Under the pieces are notes generated by a model, which saw nothing but the letters and a program-made list of their open reading frames with translations, made no database searches and was not told the origin of the DNA. Positions 1 through 6,976 of a stretch of 16,115 bases of DNA are shown here, one piece after another. Both the position numbers and the translations under genes were made by a program. The stretch is from an uncultured Clostridia bacterium (GTDB taxonomy: Bacteria; Bacillota; Clostridia; TANB77; CAG-508). The DNA lies in the NCBI GenBank assembly GCA_934122125.1, contig CAKOVW010000028.1, positions 1 through 16,115 on the forward strand, given 5' to 3'. Numbering within the stretch: the first letter of the stretch is position 1; each line of letters starts with the position of its first letter.

Positions 1-677
1 GGGTAGAAGATATAGGAATTACTTTCTTACAAGGCTATGGATTAACTGAAACAGCTCCAATTGCTGCATTAACACCAGAATATCAACCAAAGGTAGGGTC
101 AGCAGGTAAGCCAATACCAAAGGGTGAAATAAGAATAGAAGATCCAAATGAAAATGGAGAGGGTGAAATTTTAATAAAAACACCTACTTTAATGCTTGGA
201 TATTATGAAGATGAAGAAGCAACAAACGAAGTAATTGAAGTAATAGATGGGGAAAGATGGTTCCATTCAGGAGATATTGGCTATGTAGATAAAGAAGGAT
301 TTTTATATATAACAGGAAGAAGCAAAAACGTAATAGTTACTCAAAATGGAAAAAATATTTACCCAGAAGAAATAGAACTATTACTAGCACAGGTACCAGA
401 AATTAAAGAATGTATGGTATATGGTAAAAAAGATGAAAAAGATAAATCAAATAAAGAACTTATTATTTCCGTAAAAGTTATACCAAATTTTGATAAAATA
501 GGTAAAGATCTAACAGATGAACAAATAAGAGAAATTATCTGGCCTAAAATTAAGGAAGTTAACAAAAAATTAACTTCATATAAAGCAATAAAGAATTTGG
601 AAATTAAACATGATGAATTTGAAAAAACAACAACTATGAAAATTAAACGTTATGCAGAGATAAATAAAAACAATTAA
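1..677 (+). CDS. Acyl-CoA synthetase (AMP-binding family), C-terminal part
   Basis: The gene enters from the left edge; the reading frame is open from base 3 and yields 224 residues before TAA. The visible part contains the family hallmarks in order: GYGLTETAPI (adenine-binding A5-type motif), GEILIKTPTLMLGYY, the WFHSGDIGY segment with the ribose-binding Asp, ITGRSKNVIV, the NIYPEEIE hinge region, and a C-terminal KTTTMKIKR that carries the expected catalytic lysine of the mobile C-terminal lobe. Such enzymes activate a carboxylic acid as acyl-AMP and transfer it to CoA. The closest general type is long-chain fatty acid-CoA ligase (FadD/AAS-like), but the substrate pocket lies upstream of the window, so chain length cannot be judged. 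There is no obvious terminator immediately after the stop. The next gene has its own promoters. Confidence 0.88.
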   Translation, partial: VEDIGITFLQGYGLTETAPIAALTPEYQPKVGSAGKPIPKGEIRIEDPNENGEGEILIKTPTLMLGYYEDEEATNEVIEVIDGERWFHSGDIGYVDKEGFLYITGRSKNVIVTQNGKNIYPEEIELLLAQVPEIKECMVYGKKDEKDKSNKELIISVKVIPNFDKIGKDLTDEQIREIIWPKIKEVNKKLTSYKAIKNLEIKHDEFEKTTTMKIKRYAEINKNN

Positions 678-717
678 AAAAATATTACAAAAAAATACAA
701 ATTCTTACAAAATAGTC

Positions 718-746
718 TTGACTTTGTAAAAATATTGTAATAAAAT
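718..746 (+). promoter_or_regulatory. Sigma-A promoter P1 of the 861 gene
   Basis: TTGACT (718-723), a 17-bp spacer and TAAAAT (741-746). This is a good match to the housekeeping consensus and would start transcription around 753, giving a leader of about 108 nt before the ATG at 861. Confidence 0.6.
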
Positions 747-783
747 CGTAACAGAAATGTAAAAATAAAAAGAAGAAATCCTA

Positions 784-812
784 TTGTAGTTTTTTATAAT
801 TCATTGTATAAT
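784..812 (+). promoter_or_regulatory. Sigma-A promoter P2 of the 861 gene
   Basis: TTGTAG (784-789), a 17-bp spacer and a perfect TATAAT (807-812). It lies 66 bp downstream of P1 in the same orientation and would start transcription around 819. The gene therefore seems to have two tandem housekeeping promoters. The -35 is weak and the -10 is perfect. Confidence 0.55.
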
Positions 813-860
813 AGTAACGCGTAGGGAAAAATAACATAGGATAAAGGAGGGAAGTTTACG

Positions 861-1700
861 ATGTCTAGATCTGGCATAGTAAACGTGAGAATGGTTATCA
901 CGGAAGAAAAAATATTATCAAATATGGATAAAGTGCAAAAACTAATAAATCCTAACAGTAAAAAACAAATTATCCAATTAGAAGAAGATGCATATTTTAA
1001 AGATTTAATAGAATCTATAAAAACATATTTAATTGAATATCCTAAAAAGAAAAATTTTCCAAAAAGTGTTTATAAAGCAGCTTATGAATTAGTTGAATAT
1101 GCAACAAACCAATTTGAAGAAAATACAAAAAAGATAGAAGAACTAATTCGTCAAAGAGAAAAAAATATTGCATTAGCAGCTGAACTAAAAGAGGCACTAG
1201 AAGCAGTAGAAAATAAAGAAGATAACTGGAAAGAAACAGTAAAAAACATTTCTAATGATTTTCCAGAAGATATAATTGACACTTTAAGTTTAATAGGAAG
1301 AACAAAATCAGCAAAATCACAAAATTATCAAGATGCTGTAAAATTAATAAATGCAAGAGTTGTTAATTTAGAGTCAAACTTACATATTGAAATAGATATG
1401 GAAAGAATAGAAGATAGATCAAAAGCGTTAAGCTATATAGGAATTGAAATAGCAGATGCATTGAAACTAATTCCAGCACCACAAGAAGATAATGAAGTAG
1501 ATGCTGTATTAGATCAAATTGAAGAAGTAACTCCAGAAGATAAAACATACTTTGAACAAACTAGAGTAGAAGTAAAACCATCATTGTGGCAAAGAATTAA
1601 AAATAGTAAAATTGTTAGAGCAATCAGCTATGCTATGAAGATTAAAGTTGTACTTCAAGTTCCAGCACTTCCAGAAGGAAGAGGAGAACAACACAATTAA
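861..1700 (+). CDS. Hypothetical alpha-helical, coiled-coil protein
   Basis: I do not recognise this 279-residue protein. The ATG at 861 is preceded by an excellent AAAGGAGGG site (843-851), and two tandem promoters lie upstream, so expression looks genuine and possibly strong. There is no signal peptide or clear transmembrane segment. Composition is rich in Glu, Lys, Ile and Ala. Residues about 85-125 are charged and heptad-like, likely a coiled coil. The middle (about 135-205) looks helical. An acidic, Pro-containing linker (about 207-235) leads to a basic, amphipathic C-terminus (about 243-270, from WQRIKNSK) that could touch membrane or nucleic acid. It is monocistronic: a hairpin follows and then the tRNA promoter. 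A cytoplasmic structural, cell-envelope or sporulation-related role are all possible, but nothing in the sequence decides. Confidence 0.75.
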   Translation: MSRSGIVNVRMVITEEKILSNMDKVQKLINPNSKKQIIQLEEDAYFKDLIESIKTYLIEYPKKKNFPKSVYKAAYELVEYATNQFEENTKKIEELIRQREKNIALAAELKEALEAVENKEDNWKETVKNISNDFPEDIIDTLSLIGRTKSAKSQNYQDAVKLINARVVNLESNLHIEIDMERIEDRSKALSYIGIEIADALKLIPAPQEDNEVDAVLDQIEEVTPEDKTYFEQTRVEVKPSLWQRIKNSKIVRAISYAMKIKVVLQVPALPEGRGEQHN

Positions 1701-1710
1701 AGTTATGTAA

Positions 1711-1744
1711 TAAAAGTGGTTGGAGGAGAATCTAACCACTTTTA
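1711..1744 (+). terminator. Hairpin terminator after the 861 gene
   Basis: An 11-bp perfect stem (TAAAAGTGGTT at 1711-1721 pairing with 1734-1744) encloses a 12-nt purine-rich loop. The T-run is part of the 3' arm rather than a separate tail, so termination efficiency is uncertain. Confidence 0.6.
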
Positions 1745-1805
1745 CTATGTAAGATTAATGTTAACAAAAAAATTATATTTTTTTACAAATAAATTGAGAA
1801 ATTAC

Positions 1806-1834
1806 TTGACAATTTGAATAAAATGTCTTATACT
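1806..1834 (+). promoter_or_regulatory. Sigma-A promoter of the tRNA pair
   Basis: Perfect TTGACA (1806-1811), 17-bp spacer, TATACT (1829-1834). The predicted start is about 1841, 12 nt before the first tRNA, as expected for a stable-RNA promoter. Confidence 0.8.
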
Positions 1835-1852
1835 TAAATCTGTATTACAAAT

Positions 1853-1929
1853 CCGCCATTAGCTCAGTTGGTCAGAGCAACCGGCTCATAACCGGTGGGT
1901 CCTAGGTTCGAATCCTAGATGGCGGACCA
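1853..1929 (+). tRNA. tRNA-Met (anticodon CAT), elongator type
   Basis: A full cloverleaf can be folded: acceptor stem CCGCCAT/ATGGCGG, D-arm GCTC...GAGC, anticodon stem ACCGG/CCGGT with loop CTCATAA (anticodon 1887-1889), T-arm CTAGG-TTCGAAT-CCTAG, discriminator A at 1926 and encoded CCA at 1927-1929. The initiator signature (three consecutive G-C pairs in the anticodon stem and an unpaired 1:72) is absent, so this is not tRNA-fMet. A CAT anticodon could also be tRNA-Ile2 modified with lysidine, which cannot be fully excluded from sequence alone. Elongator Met is the better guess. Confidence 0.9.
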
Positions 1930-1952
1930 TTAATTTAGGTAATTTAATATAT

Positions 1953-2038
1953 GGGCAGATGGCCGAGTGGCTAAAGGCGGCAGACTGTAAATCTGTTCTC
2001 GTACGAGTACGATGGTTCGAATCCATCTCTGCCCACCA
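1953..2038 (+). tRNA. tRNA-Tyr (anticodon GTA)
   Basis: Class II tRNA of 86 nt including the encoded CCA (2036-2038). The acceptor stem is GGGCAGA/TCTGCCC. Anticodon stem GCAGA/TCTGT (one G-T wobble) carries loop CTGTAAA with anticodon GTA at 1987-1989. A long variable arm around CTCGTACGAGTAC is typical of bacterial tRNA-Tyr, and the T-arm is GATGG-TTCGAAT-CCATC. It lies 23 nt after the tRNA-Met and is presumably co-transcribed from the promoter at 1806. Confidence 0.95.
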
Positions 2039-2063
2039 AAAACAAGTTGCAAAACTTGTTTTT
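2038..2063 (+). terminator. Terminator of the tRNA operon
   Basis: An 11-bp perfect stem (2038-2048 with 2053-2063) closed by a GCAA (GNRA-type) tetraloop; the 3' arm ends in TTTTT. It begins at the last base of the tRNA-Tyr CCA end, so the transcript is clearly the tRNA operon. Confidence 0.8.
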
Positions 2064-2106
2064 AAAAAACACAACATACGAACAAATATTCTACGTAGGA
2101 GGAAAT

Positions 2107-2154
2107 ATGAATTTTGAAACTAACAAAGAAAAAGATAATCAAAGAACAAAATAA
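2107..2154 (+). CDS. Possible 15-codon mini-ORF with strong ribosome binding site
   Basis: TAGGAGGAA (2097-2105) directly precedes an ATG at 2107 that opens 15 codons (MNFETNKEKDNQRTK) and a TAA at 2152-2154. The peptide is hydrophilic and not recognised. No convincing promoter lies between the tRNA terminator and this site, and the next element is a terminator palindrome. It may be a decayed gene start, an unrecognised small peptide, or chance. The quality of the ribosome binding site is the only positive evidence. Confidence 0.2.
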   Translation: MNFETNKEKDNQRTK

Positions 2155-2200
2155 ATGCAAGAAAAAGAAACTCCTTAAGGAGTTTCTTTTTCTTGCATTT
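2153..2200. terminator. Perfect 48-bp palindrome, bidirectional terminator
   Basis: Bases 2153-2174 are exactly complementary to 2179-2200 (22-bp stem) around a TTAA centre at 2175-2178. On the minus strand the hairpin is followed by a U-rich tract (ATTTTGTTCTTTG), so it should terminate the glycosyltransferase transcript. On the plus strand it ends in TTTT. The stop codon and the last seven sense codons of the minus-strand gene lie inside the palindrome, which is unusual. Confidence 0.75.
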
Positions 2201-2894
2201 TAACCAATTCATCTGCCTGTTCTTGAGTTAAATACTTATTTTCAAGCATTGTAGAAATAACCTTTTTTTGCCTACTTAAAGTTAAGTTCATATTAGCAGT
2301 AGGAGCATAAACACTAGGTGCATTTGGAATACCAGCCATCATAGTTGCTTCATATAGGTTCATGTCTTTAGCAGACTTTTTTAAATAACCATTACAAGCC
2401 TCTTCAATACCATAATATCCATCACCAAAATAGATTGTATTAACATAAAATTCTAAAATTTCATCTTTTTTATAATTTTTTTCTAAATCATATGCCATAA
2501 ATATTTCGGCAACTTTTCTGTACAGTGAGTTGGTATCTGTACTAATAAAATATAGATTTTTAGCAACTTGTTGAGTAATTGTACTTCCGCCTTCTAGAAA
2601 ATCTTTACTACGTATATTTGAAACAGTAGCTCTTGCGATAGCAATTATATCAATAGGTCCATGTTTATAATAACGATGATCTTCGACAGAAATAACAGCA
2701 TTTTTATAATCAGTTGGTAAATTATTTAACTCAATATAGCTATCATCCTTTTTTATTTTTGCAATTTTATCAGATAAACTAATTGTATTTAAAGCGTCTT
2801 TATAAACTTGATGACCTTGATAAATAATAAAGCCACCAGCAATAATTATGGCAATCAAAATAAAAAGTAAAAGTCTTTTAATAAATTTCATCAT
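2175..2894 (-). CDS. mtgA: Monofunctional peptidoglycan glycosyltransferase (GT51)
   Basis: This 239-residue protein has an N-terminal membrane anchor (about residues 8-25) and a single GT51 domain that polymerises lipid II into glycan strands on the outer face of the membrane. Motifs in order: VEDHRYYKHGPID with catalytic Glu71; GGSTITQQVAKN (102-113); RKVAEIFMAYDLE with the second conserved acid Glu130; and KKDEILEFYVNTIYFG (142-157). No transpeptidase domain follows, and the length matches monofunctional MtgA/SgtB enzymes rather than class A PBPs. Two Met codons are adjacent; I use the first (2894-2892), with an AGGAG site about 9 nt upstream. A TATAAT (minus strand, 2928-2933) is the best -10, but its -35 is poor. 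The gene diverges from the MFS permease. Assignment of the symbol is by family and is not specific. Confidence 0.92.
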   Translation of the reverse strand: MMKFIKRLLLFILIAIIIAGGFIIYQGHQVYKDALNTISLSDKIAKIKKDDSYIELNNLPTDYKNAVISVEDHRYYKHGPIDIIAIARATVSNIRSKDFLEGGSTITQQVAKNLYFISTDTNSLYRKVAEIFMAYDLEKNYKKDEILEFYVNTIYFGDGYYGIEEACNGYLKKSAKDMNLYEATMMAGIPNAPSVYAPTANMNLTLSRQKKVISTMLENKYLTQEQADELVKMQEKETP

Positions 2895-2988
2895 AAATAA
2901 AAACTCCTATATTAAATTTATAGGTATATTATAAACCTAATATTAATAAAAAGCTATTAAAATTTTCTTAAATTTATATGAAGATTTA

Positions 2989-3018
2989 TTGACATTTTAG
3001 TATAATTATAGATATAAT
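2989..3018 (+). promoter_or_regulatory. Candidate promoter of the MFS gene
   Basis: Perfect TTGACA (2989-2994) and TATAAT (3013-3018) with an 18-bp spacer. A second TATAAT lies at 3001-3006 without a matching -35. The main pair would start transcription near 3025, leaving almost no leader before the coding region; the second -10 would leave about 20 nt. Confidence 0.55.
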
Positions 3019-3034
3019 TTTATAGGTGATTAAT

Positions 3035-4300
3035 TTGAATGAAACAAAAGAAGAACGAAATATGAGATTATATCCCATTTATAGAATGTTATCATGGGAT
3101 TTATTATTCTATTATTCAATAAATTTTATATTTTGTACTCAAGTAAAAGGGTTTAGTGCTTCTGATGTACTATTAGGAGAGGCTCTTTATCCTGTTTTTA
3201 AAATTGTAACACAACTTCCTTTGACAGTATTAGTGGAAAAAATAGGAAAGAGAAACAGTTTAATTTTAGCAAATAGTATAAATGTGTTTTCTATTTTGAG
3301 TTGTATTATTGCAAGCAATTTTGGATTTATAGTATTAGCACAGTTGCTATTGGCGGTTGCATTTAATATAAAAGGAATGGTAGAAACCAATCTTTTATAT
3401 GATAGTTTGCCAAAAGATGCAAAAAGAGGTCAAAAATTTTCTAAAATAGATGGAAAAGGATTATCTTGGTATTATTATGCAGATGCCATAACATCTATTG
3501 CTTCAGGCTTTTTATATATAATAAATGGATATTTACCTCTAATACTATGTTTAATTTGTTGTTTACTTTCAACTGTATTGTCATTTAAGTTTAGTGATGT
3601 AAAAGAAACAAAACAAGAAAAAACAGATATAAAACTATACTTAAAAGACTTAAAACAATCTTTTAAATATATGATGCAGTCAGAGAGATTAAAGTATTTA
3701 TTTATATTTGGAGCTAGCTTTGCAGCTTTACTAGGAGTGTTAATTAGTCTTAGAAGTGGAATATTTGAGCAAATAGGAGTTCCAGAGCAATACTTTGGAG
3801 TTGTATTTGCATCACTTGGAATAATATCAGGAATTACTGCTAAAAATCAAAATAGAATTCATAACAAATTTACTAATAAAACACTAGCCGTTATATCTAT
3901 ACCAACTACAATTTCATGTATAGTAGTAGGATTTTGTGTTTTAGGAAATTTTGGTTTTAAAGTAACATTAGTAATCCTTATAGCATTATTCCTAATACAA
4001 TTTATGTCTAAAGGAGCCTTTTATACTTTAATAAAAAGATACTTAAATAATTTTACAAACTCAGAATTAAGAAGTAAAATTACATCTGCATATAATTTAA
4101 TAGAAAGTATAGCAAGAGCGGGGGTAGCATTATTTGCATCATGGCTGTTAAAAATAACAACTGCTTCAAATACTATGATGGTTATAGGTTGTATACTTAC
4201 AATAACTATAGTTTTGCTACTTGACAAAATGAGAAGCAAAGTGGGATTAAAACCAGAAGAGTATTCTAAAAAAGAAATAGAATTTTTAGATGTACATTAA
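3035..4300 (+). CDS. Major facilitator superfamily permease
   Basis: The product is a strongly hydrophobic protein of about 421 residues with roughly 12 membrane segments, split by a charged cytoplasmic loop (KETKQEKTDIKLYLKDLKQ) between the two six-helix halves. The loop after the second helix contains EKIGKRNSL, the MFS motif-A position (G-x-x-x-D/E-R-x-G-R-R) in degenerate form. The substrate cannot be inferred; the general type is drug/metabolite exporter-like. Start choice: the frame is open from a GTG at 3026, but that codon sits inside an AGGTGAT ribosome-binding sequence (3024-3030), so TTG at 3035 is the better start. An ATG at 3062 is the next possibility. The protein ends in a charged tail (KKEIEFLDVH). 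It is divergent from the glycosyltransferase and followed at once by the glgP promoter, with no terminator visible between. Confidence 0.85.
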   Translation: MNETKEERNMRLYPIYRMLSWDLLFYYSINFIFCTQVKGFSASDVLLGEALYPVFKIVTQLPLTVLVEKIGKRNSLILANSINVFSILSCIIASNFGFIVLAQLLLAVAFNIKGMVETNLLYDSLPKDAKRGQKFSKIDGKGLSWYYYADAITSIASGFLYIINGYLPLILCLICCLLSTVLSFKFSDVKETKQEKTDIKLYLKDLKQSFKYMMQSERLKYLFIFGASFAALLGVLISLRSGIFEQIGVPEQYFGVVFASLGIISGITAKNQNRIHNKFTNKTLAVISIPTTISCIVVGFCVLGNFGFKVTLVILIALFLIQFMSKGAFYTLIKRYLNNFTNSELRSKITSAYNLIESIARAGVALFASWLLKITTASNTMMVIGCILTITIVLLLDKMRSKVGLKPEEYSKKEIEFLDVH

Positions 4301-4306
4301 AATTGA

Positions 4307-4335
4307 TTGACAAAAATAAAAAGTTAATAGATAAT
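4307..4335 (+). promoter_or_regulatory. Sigma-A promoter of the glgP operon
   Basis: TTGACA (4307-4312), 17-bp spacer, GATAAT (4330-4335), predicted start about 4342. It begins 7 bp after the stop codon of the MFS gene and supports the ATG at 4365 as glgP start, because the in-frame GTG at 4341 would lie at the transcript's very 5' end. Confidence 0.7.
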
Positions 4336-4364
4336 AACAAGTGAAAATACCAAGGAGGAAAAGT

Positions 4365-6935
4365 ATGTATATATTTAATAGAATTACAGTAAACCCACAA
4401 TTACCAAAAAGAATAGAAAAATTATCAGAAATAGGATATAACCTTTGGTGGTCATGGAATACAGAGTTTTTAAAACTTTTTAAAGAAATGGATATAGATT
4501 TATGGGAAAAAGTAAATAAAAATCCTATAAAATTCTTAAAATTAGTAACACAAGAAAAATTAGAAAATGCTGCACAAAATCCAGAATTTCTAAAAAGGTA
4601 TGATAAAGTTGTAGAAAATTTTGAAAATTATATGAAAAGTAAAAGCAATTGGTTTGACAAAAAATACCCTGATAATAAAAATGATTTAATTGCATACTTT
4701 TCAGCAGAATATGGATTAGATCAAACATTGCCAATTTATTCAGGCGGACTAGGAGTACTTTCAGGTGACCATCTAAAATCAGCCAGCGATTTAGGTATTC
4801 CACTAGTTGCAATAGGGTTATTATATAAAAATGGATATTTTAATCAAAAAATAAATGGAAGCGGAGCACAAGAAACTGAATATAAAGATATAGATATAGA
4901 AAATTTACCTTTGGAAAGTGTAAAAGATGCGGAGGGCAAAGATGTATTAGTTGCACTTCATTTTCCAAAAAAGAAAATATATTTAAAAGCATGGAAAATA
5001 AATGTTGGTAGAGTAGAACTATATTTGCTTGATTCAGATATTGAAGCCAATATACCAGAATATAGAGGGATTACAAAAACTCTATATGGGGGAGATAGAG
5101 AAATGAGAATTCAGCAGGAAATTGTGCTTGGTCAAGGTGGGGTAGCAATGTTAAAAGCATTGGGCTATAATCCAACCATATATCATATGAATGAAGGACA
5201 TTCTTCTTTCCTAATATTAGAGTTAATATATAACTTAATGAAAGAAAAGCAGATTTCTTTCCAAATAGCAAGAGATATTGTATCTTCAAAAACAGTATTT
5301 ACAACACATACACCAGTTCCAGCGGGTAATGATATTTTTGAATTAAGCCTAGTAGAAAAATATTTTGAAGGATATTGGGATAAATTAGGTATTACAAAAC
5401 AAGAATTTTTCCAAATGGGAATGAAGCCAAATGCCAAAATAGATACAACAGGCTTTAATATGGGAATATTAGCCTTAAAAGTAGCAGGAAAGAAAAATGG
5501 AGTAAGTAGATTACACGGTGCAGTTTCAAGAGAGTTATTTGGCGAAGTATGGCCAGAAATTGCAGCAAATGAATCGCCTATTACATATGTAACGAACGGA
5601 ATTCATACATGTTCATGGCTTTCACCACATCTAAAAGAGCTATATAATAAATATTTAATTCCATATTGGCAAGACAAAATTTATGATGATGAAGTATGGA
5701 AAAAAATAAATGATATTCCAAATGCAGAACTTTGGAAAGCACATCAAGAGCGTAAAGTAAAAATGTTATCTATAGTAAAAGAAAATACAGTAAATAGATT
5801 AAGAAGATGTGGGTATAATTATGATGAAATAATGAAAATAGTAGAAGAATTAGATCCTAATGCTTTGACAATTGGTTTTGCTAGAAGATTTGCAACATAT
5901 AAAAGAGCTACATTGATATTTAAAGATTTAGAAAGAATTACACAGATATTAAATAACCAAAATCAAAAAGTACAAATTATATTTGCAGGAAAAGCACATC
6001 CAGCAGATAAAGAGGGGCAAGCCCTAATAAAATATATACATGAAATTTCAATGAAGCCACAATTTAAAGGTAAAGTATTTTTACTAGAAAACTATAATTT
6101 AGAAATGTCAAAATATCTAGTTAGTGGAGTAGACATTTGGCTAAATACACCTAGAAGACCAATGGAAGCATCTGGCACTAGTGGACAAAAAGCTGCAGTT
6201 AATGGAGCAATTAACTTTAGTGTACTAGATGGATGGTGGGCAGAAGGATATAATGCTAAAAATGGATGGAAAGTAGGAGAATCACTAGAATATTCTAATT
6301 ATGAAACACAAGACAGAGCAGATTGCCAAAGTATATATGATACATTAGAGAATAAAATAATACCTATGTATTATGAAAAAGATGAAAATGGAATTTCAAA
6401 TAAATGGGTACAAACAATGAAAGAATCAATAATGTCAAATGGAGGAAAATATAGCACAGCAAGAATGTTAAAAGACTATGTTGAAAAACTTTATATTCCA
6501 TTATGTAATTTATACAATAATTATTATACTGACTTAGGAAGAGTAGGGGAGTTTGATAGCTGGAAAGAAAGTGTAAAAAATACATGGAATGATATTGAAA
6601 TAACACAGGAAAATAATTTAGATAACATTACATTAGATGCAGGAAATAATATAGAGGTGAAATGTAAAATTAAATTGTCAAACATTAGTAAAGACAATAT
6701 TGAAGCACAAGTATATTATGGTAGAATAAGCGAAAATGGTACAGTTGATGATATTACTATTATTCCAATGGAATTAGATGAAGAAGATGAAGAAAATAGA
6801 ATATATACTTATAAAGCAAAAGTAAATTTGATTAATGGTGGAAATTATGGGTATACATTTAGAGTAATGCCAAAACATGAAATGGTGCTAGATTCAGCTA
6901 ATTTAAATTTAATAAAATGGATTACAAAGGAATAA
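4365..6935 (+). CDS. glgP: Alpha-glucan (glycogen/maltodextrin) phosphorylase
   Basis: GT35 enzyme of 856 residues that releases glucose-1-phosphate from alpha-1,4-glucans using pyridoxal phosphate. The N-terminus (NLWWSWN) and overall layout match the shorter archaeal/Thermotoga-like alpha-glucan phosphorylase branch rather than the animal/E. coli GlgP branch. Motifs in order: NEGHSSF, VFTTHTPVPAGND, VTNGIH, GFARRFATYKRA, IFAGKAHPAD, and EASGTSGQKAAVNG, in which Lys609 is the expected PLP-binding lysine, followed by LDGWWAEGYN. A C-terminal region of about 120 residues after RVGEFDSW looks beta-rich, with an acidic stretch (DEEDEE). The ATG at 4365 follows AAGGAGG (4353-4359); the frame is open to a GTG at 4341, but that start would contain the ribosome binding site. 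It heads a probable operon with pyruvate kinase and a hydrolase. Confidence 0.95.
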   Translation: MYIFNRITVNPQLPKRIEKLSEIGYNLWWSWNTEFLKLFKEMDIDLWEKVNKNPIKFLKLVTQEKLENAAQNPEFLKRYDKVVENFENYMKSKSNWFDKKYPDNKNDLIAYFSAEYGLDQTLPIYSGGLGVLSGDHLKSASDLGIPLVAIGLLYKNGYFNQKINGSGAQETEYKDIDIENLPLESVKDAEGKDVLVALHFPKKKIYLKAWKINVGRVELYLLDSDIEANIPEYRGITKTLYGGDREMRIQQEIVLGQGGVAMLKALGYNPTIYHMNEGHSSFLILELIYNLMKEKQISFQIARDIVSSKTVFTTHTPVPAGNDIFELSLVEKYFEGYWDKLGITKQEFFQMGMKPNAKIDTTGFNMGILALKVAGKKNGVSRLHGAVSRELFGEVWPEIAANESPITYVTNGIHTCSWLSPHLKELYNKYLIPYWQDKIYDDEVWKKINDIPNAELWKAHQERKVKMLSIVKENTVNRLRRCGYNYDEIMKIVEELDPNALTIGFARRFATYKRATLIFKDLERITQILNNQNQKVQIIFAGKAHPADKEGQALIKYIHEISMKPQFKGKVFLLENYNLEMSKYLVSGVDIWLNTPRRPMEASGTSGQKAAVNGAINFSVLDGWWAEGYNAKNGWKVGESLEYSNYETQDRADCQSIYDTLENKIIPMYYEKDENGISNKWVQTMKESIMSNGGKYSTARMLKDYVEKLYIPLCNLYNNYYTDLGRVGEFDSWKESVKNTWNDIEITQENNLDNITLDAGNNIEVKCKIKLSNISKDNIEAQVYYGRISENGTVDDITIIPMELDEEDEENRIYTYKAKVNLINGGNYGYTFRVMPKHEMVLDSANLNLIKWITKE

Positions 6936-6956
6936 AGGGCGTAATAAACGCTCTTT
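6934..6956 (+). terminator. Weak hairpin between glgP and pyk
   Basis: AAAGGGCGT (6934-6942) pairs with ACGCTCTTT (6948-6956), nine pairs including one G-T, loop AATAA. The tract after it is ATATATA rather than T-rich. It probably attenuates or protects the glgP 3' end rather than fully separating the two genes, since no promoter is visible before pyk. Confidence 0.4.
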
Positions 6957-6976
6957 ATATATAGGGAGGATTTTAA

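Noticed and set aside
678..860. Possible riboswitch or leader RNA before the 861 gene
   Set aside because: The 183-bp gap is AT-rich and is explained by two promoters and a ribosome binding site; I found no stable conserved-looking fold.
1886..2077. 63-codon minus-strand ORF across both tRNA genes (contains MDSNHRTRTRTDLQS and HLGFEPRTHRL)
   Set aside because: This is the well-known spurious peptide produced by reading tRNA genes antisense; the tRNA folds are unambiguous.
2079..2092. CGAACAAATATTCT, which also matches the LexA consensus at 12 of 14 positions
   Set aside because: No promoter or likely target gene is attached to it; in AT-rich DNA a single match of this quality can be chance.
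2921..2938. TAGGT / ACCTA inverted repeat around the minus-strand TATAAT before the glycosyltransferase gene
   Set aside because: Five-base arms and no clear -35; too short to call an operator or to define the promoter.
4341..4364. In-frame GTG start for glgP (adds eight residues)
   Set aside because: The extra codons are the ribosome binding site itself (CCAAGGAGG), and the predicted transcript begins at this position.
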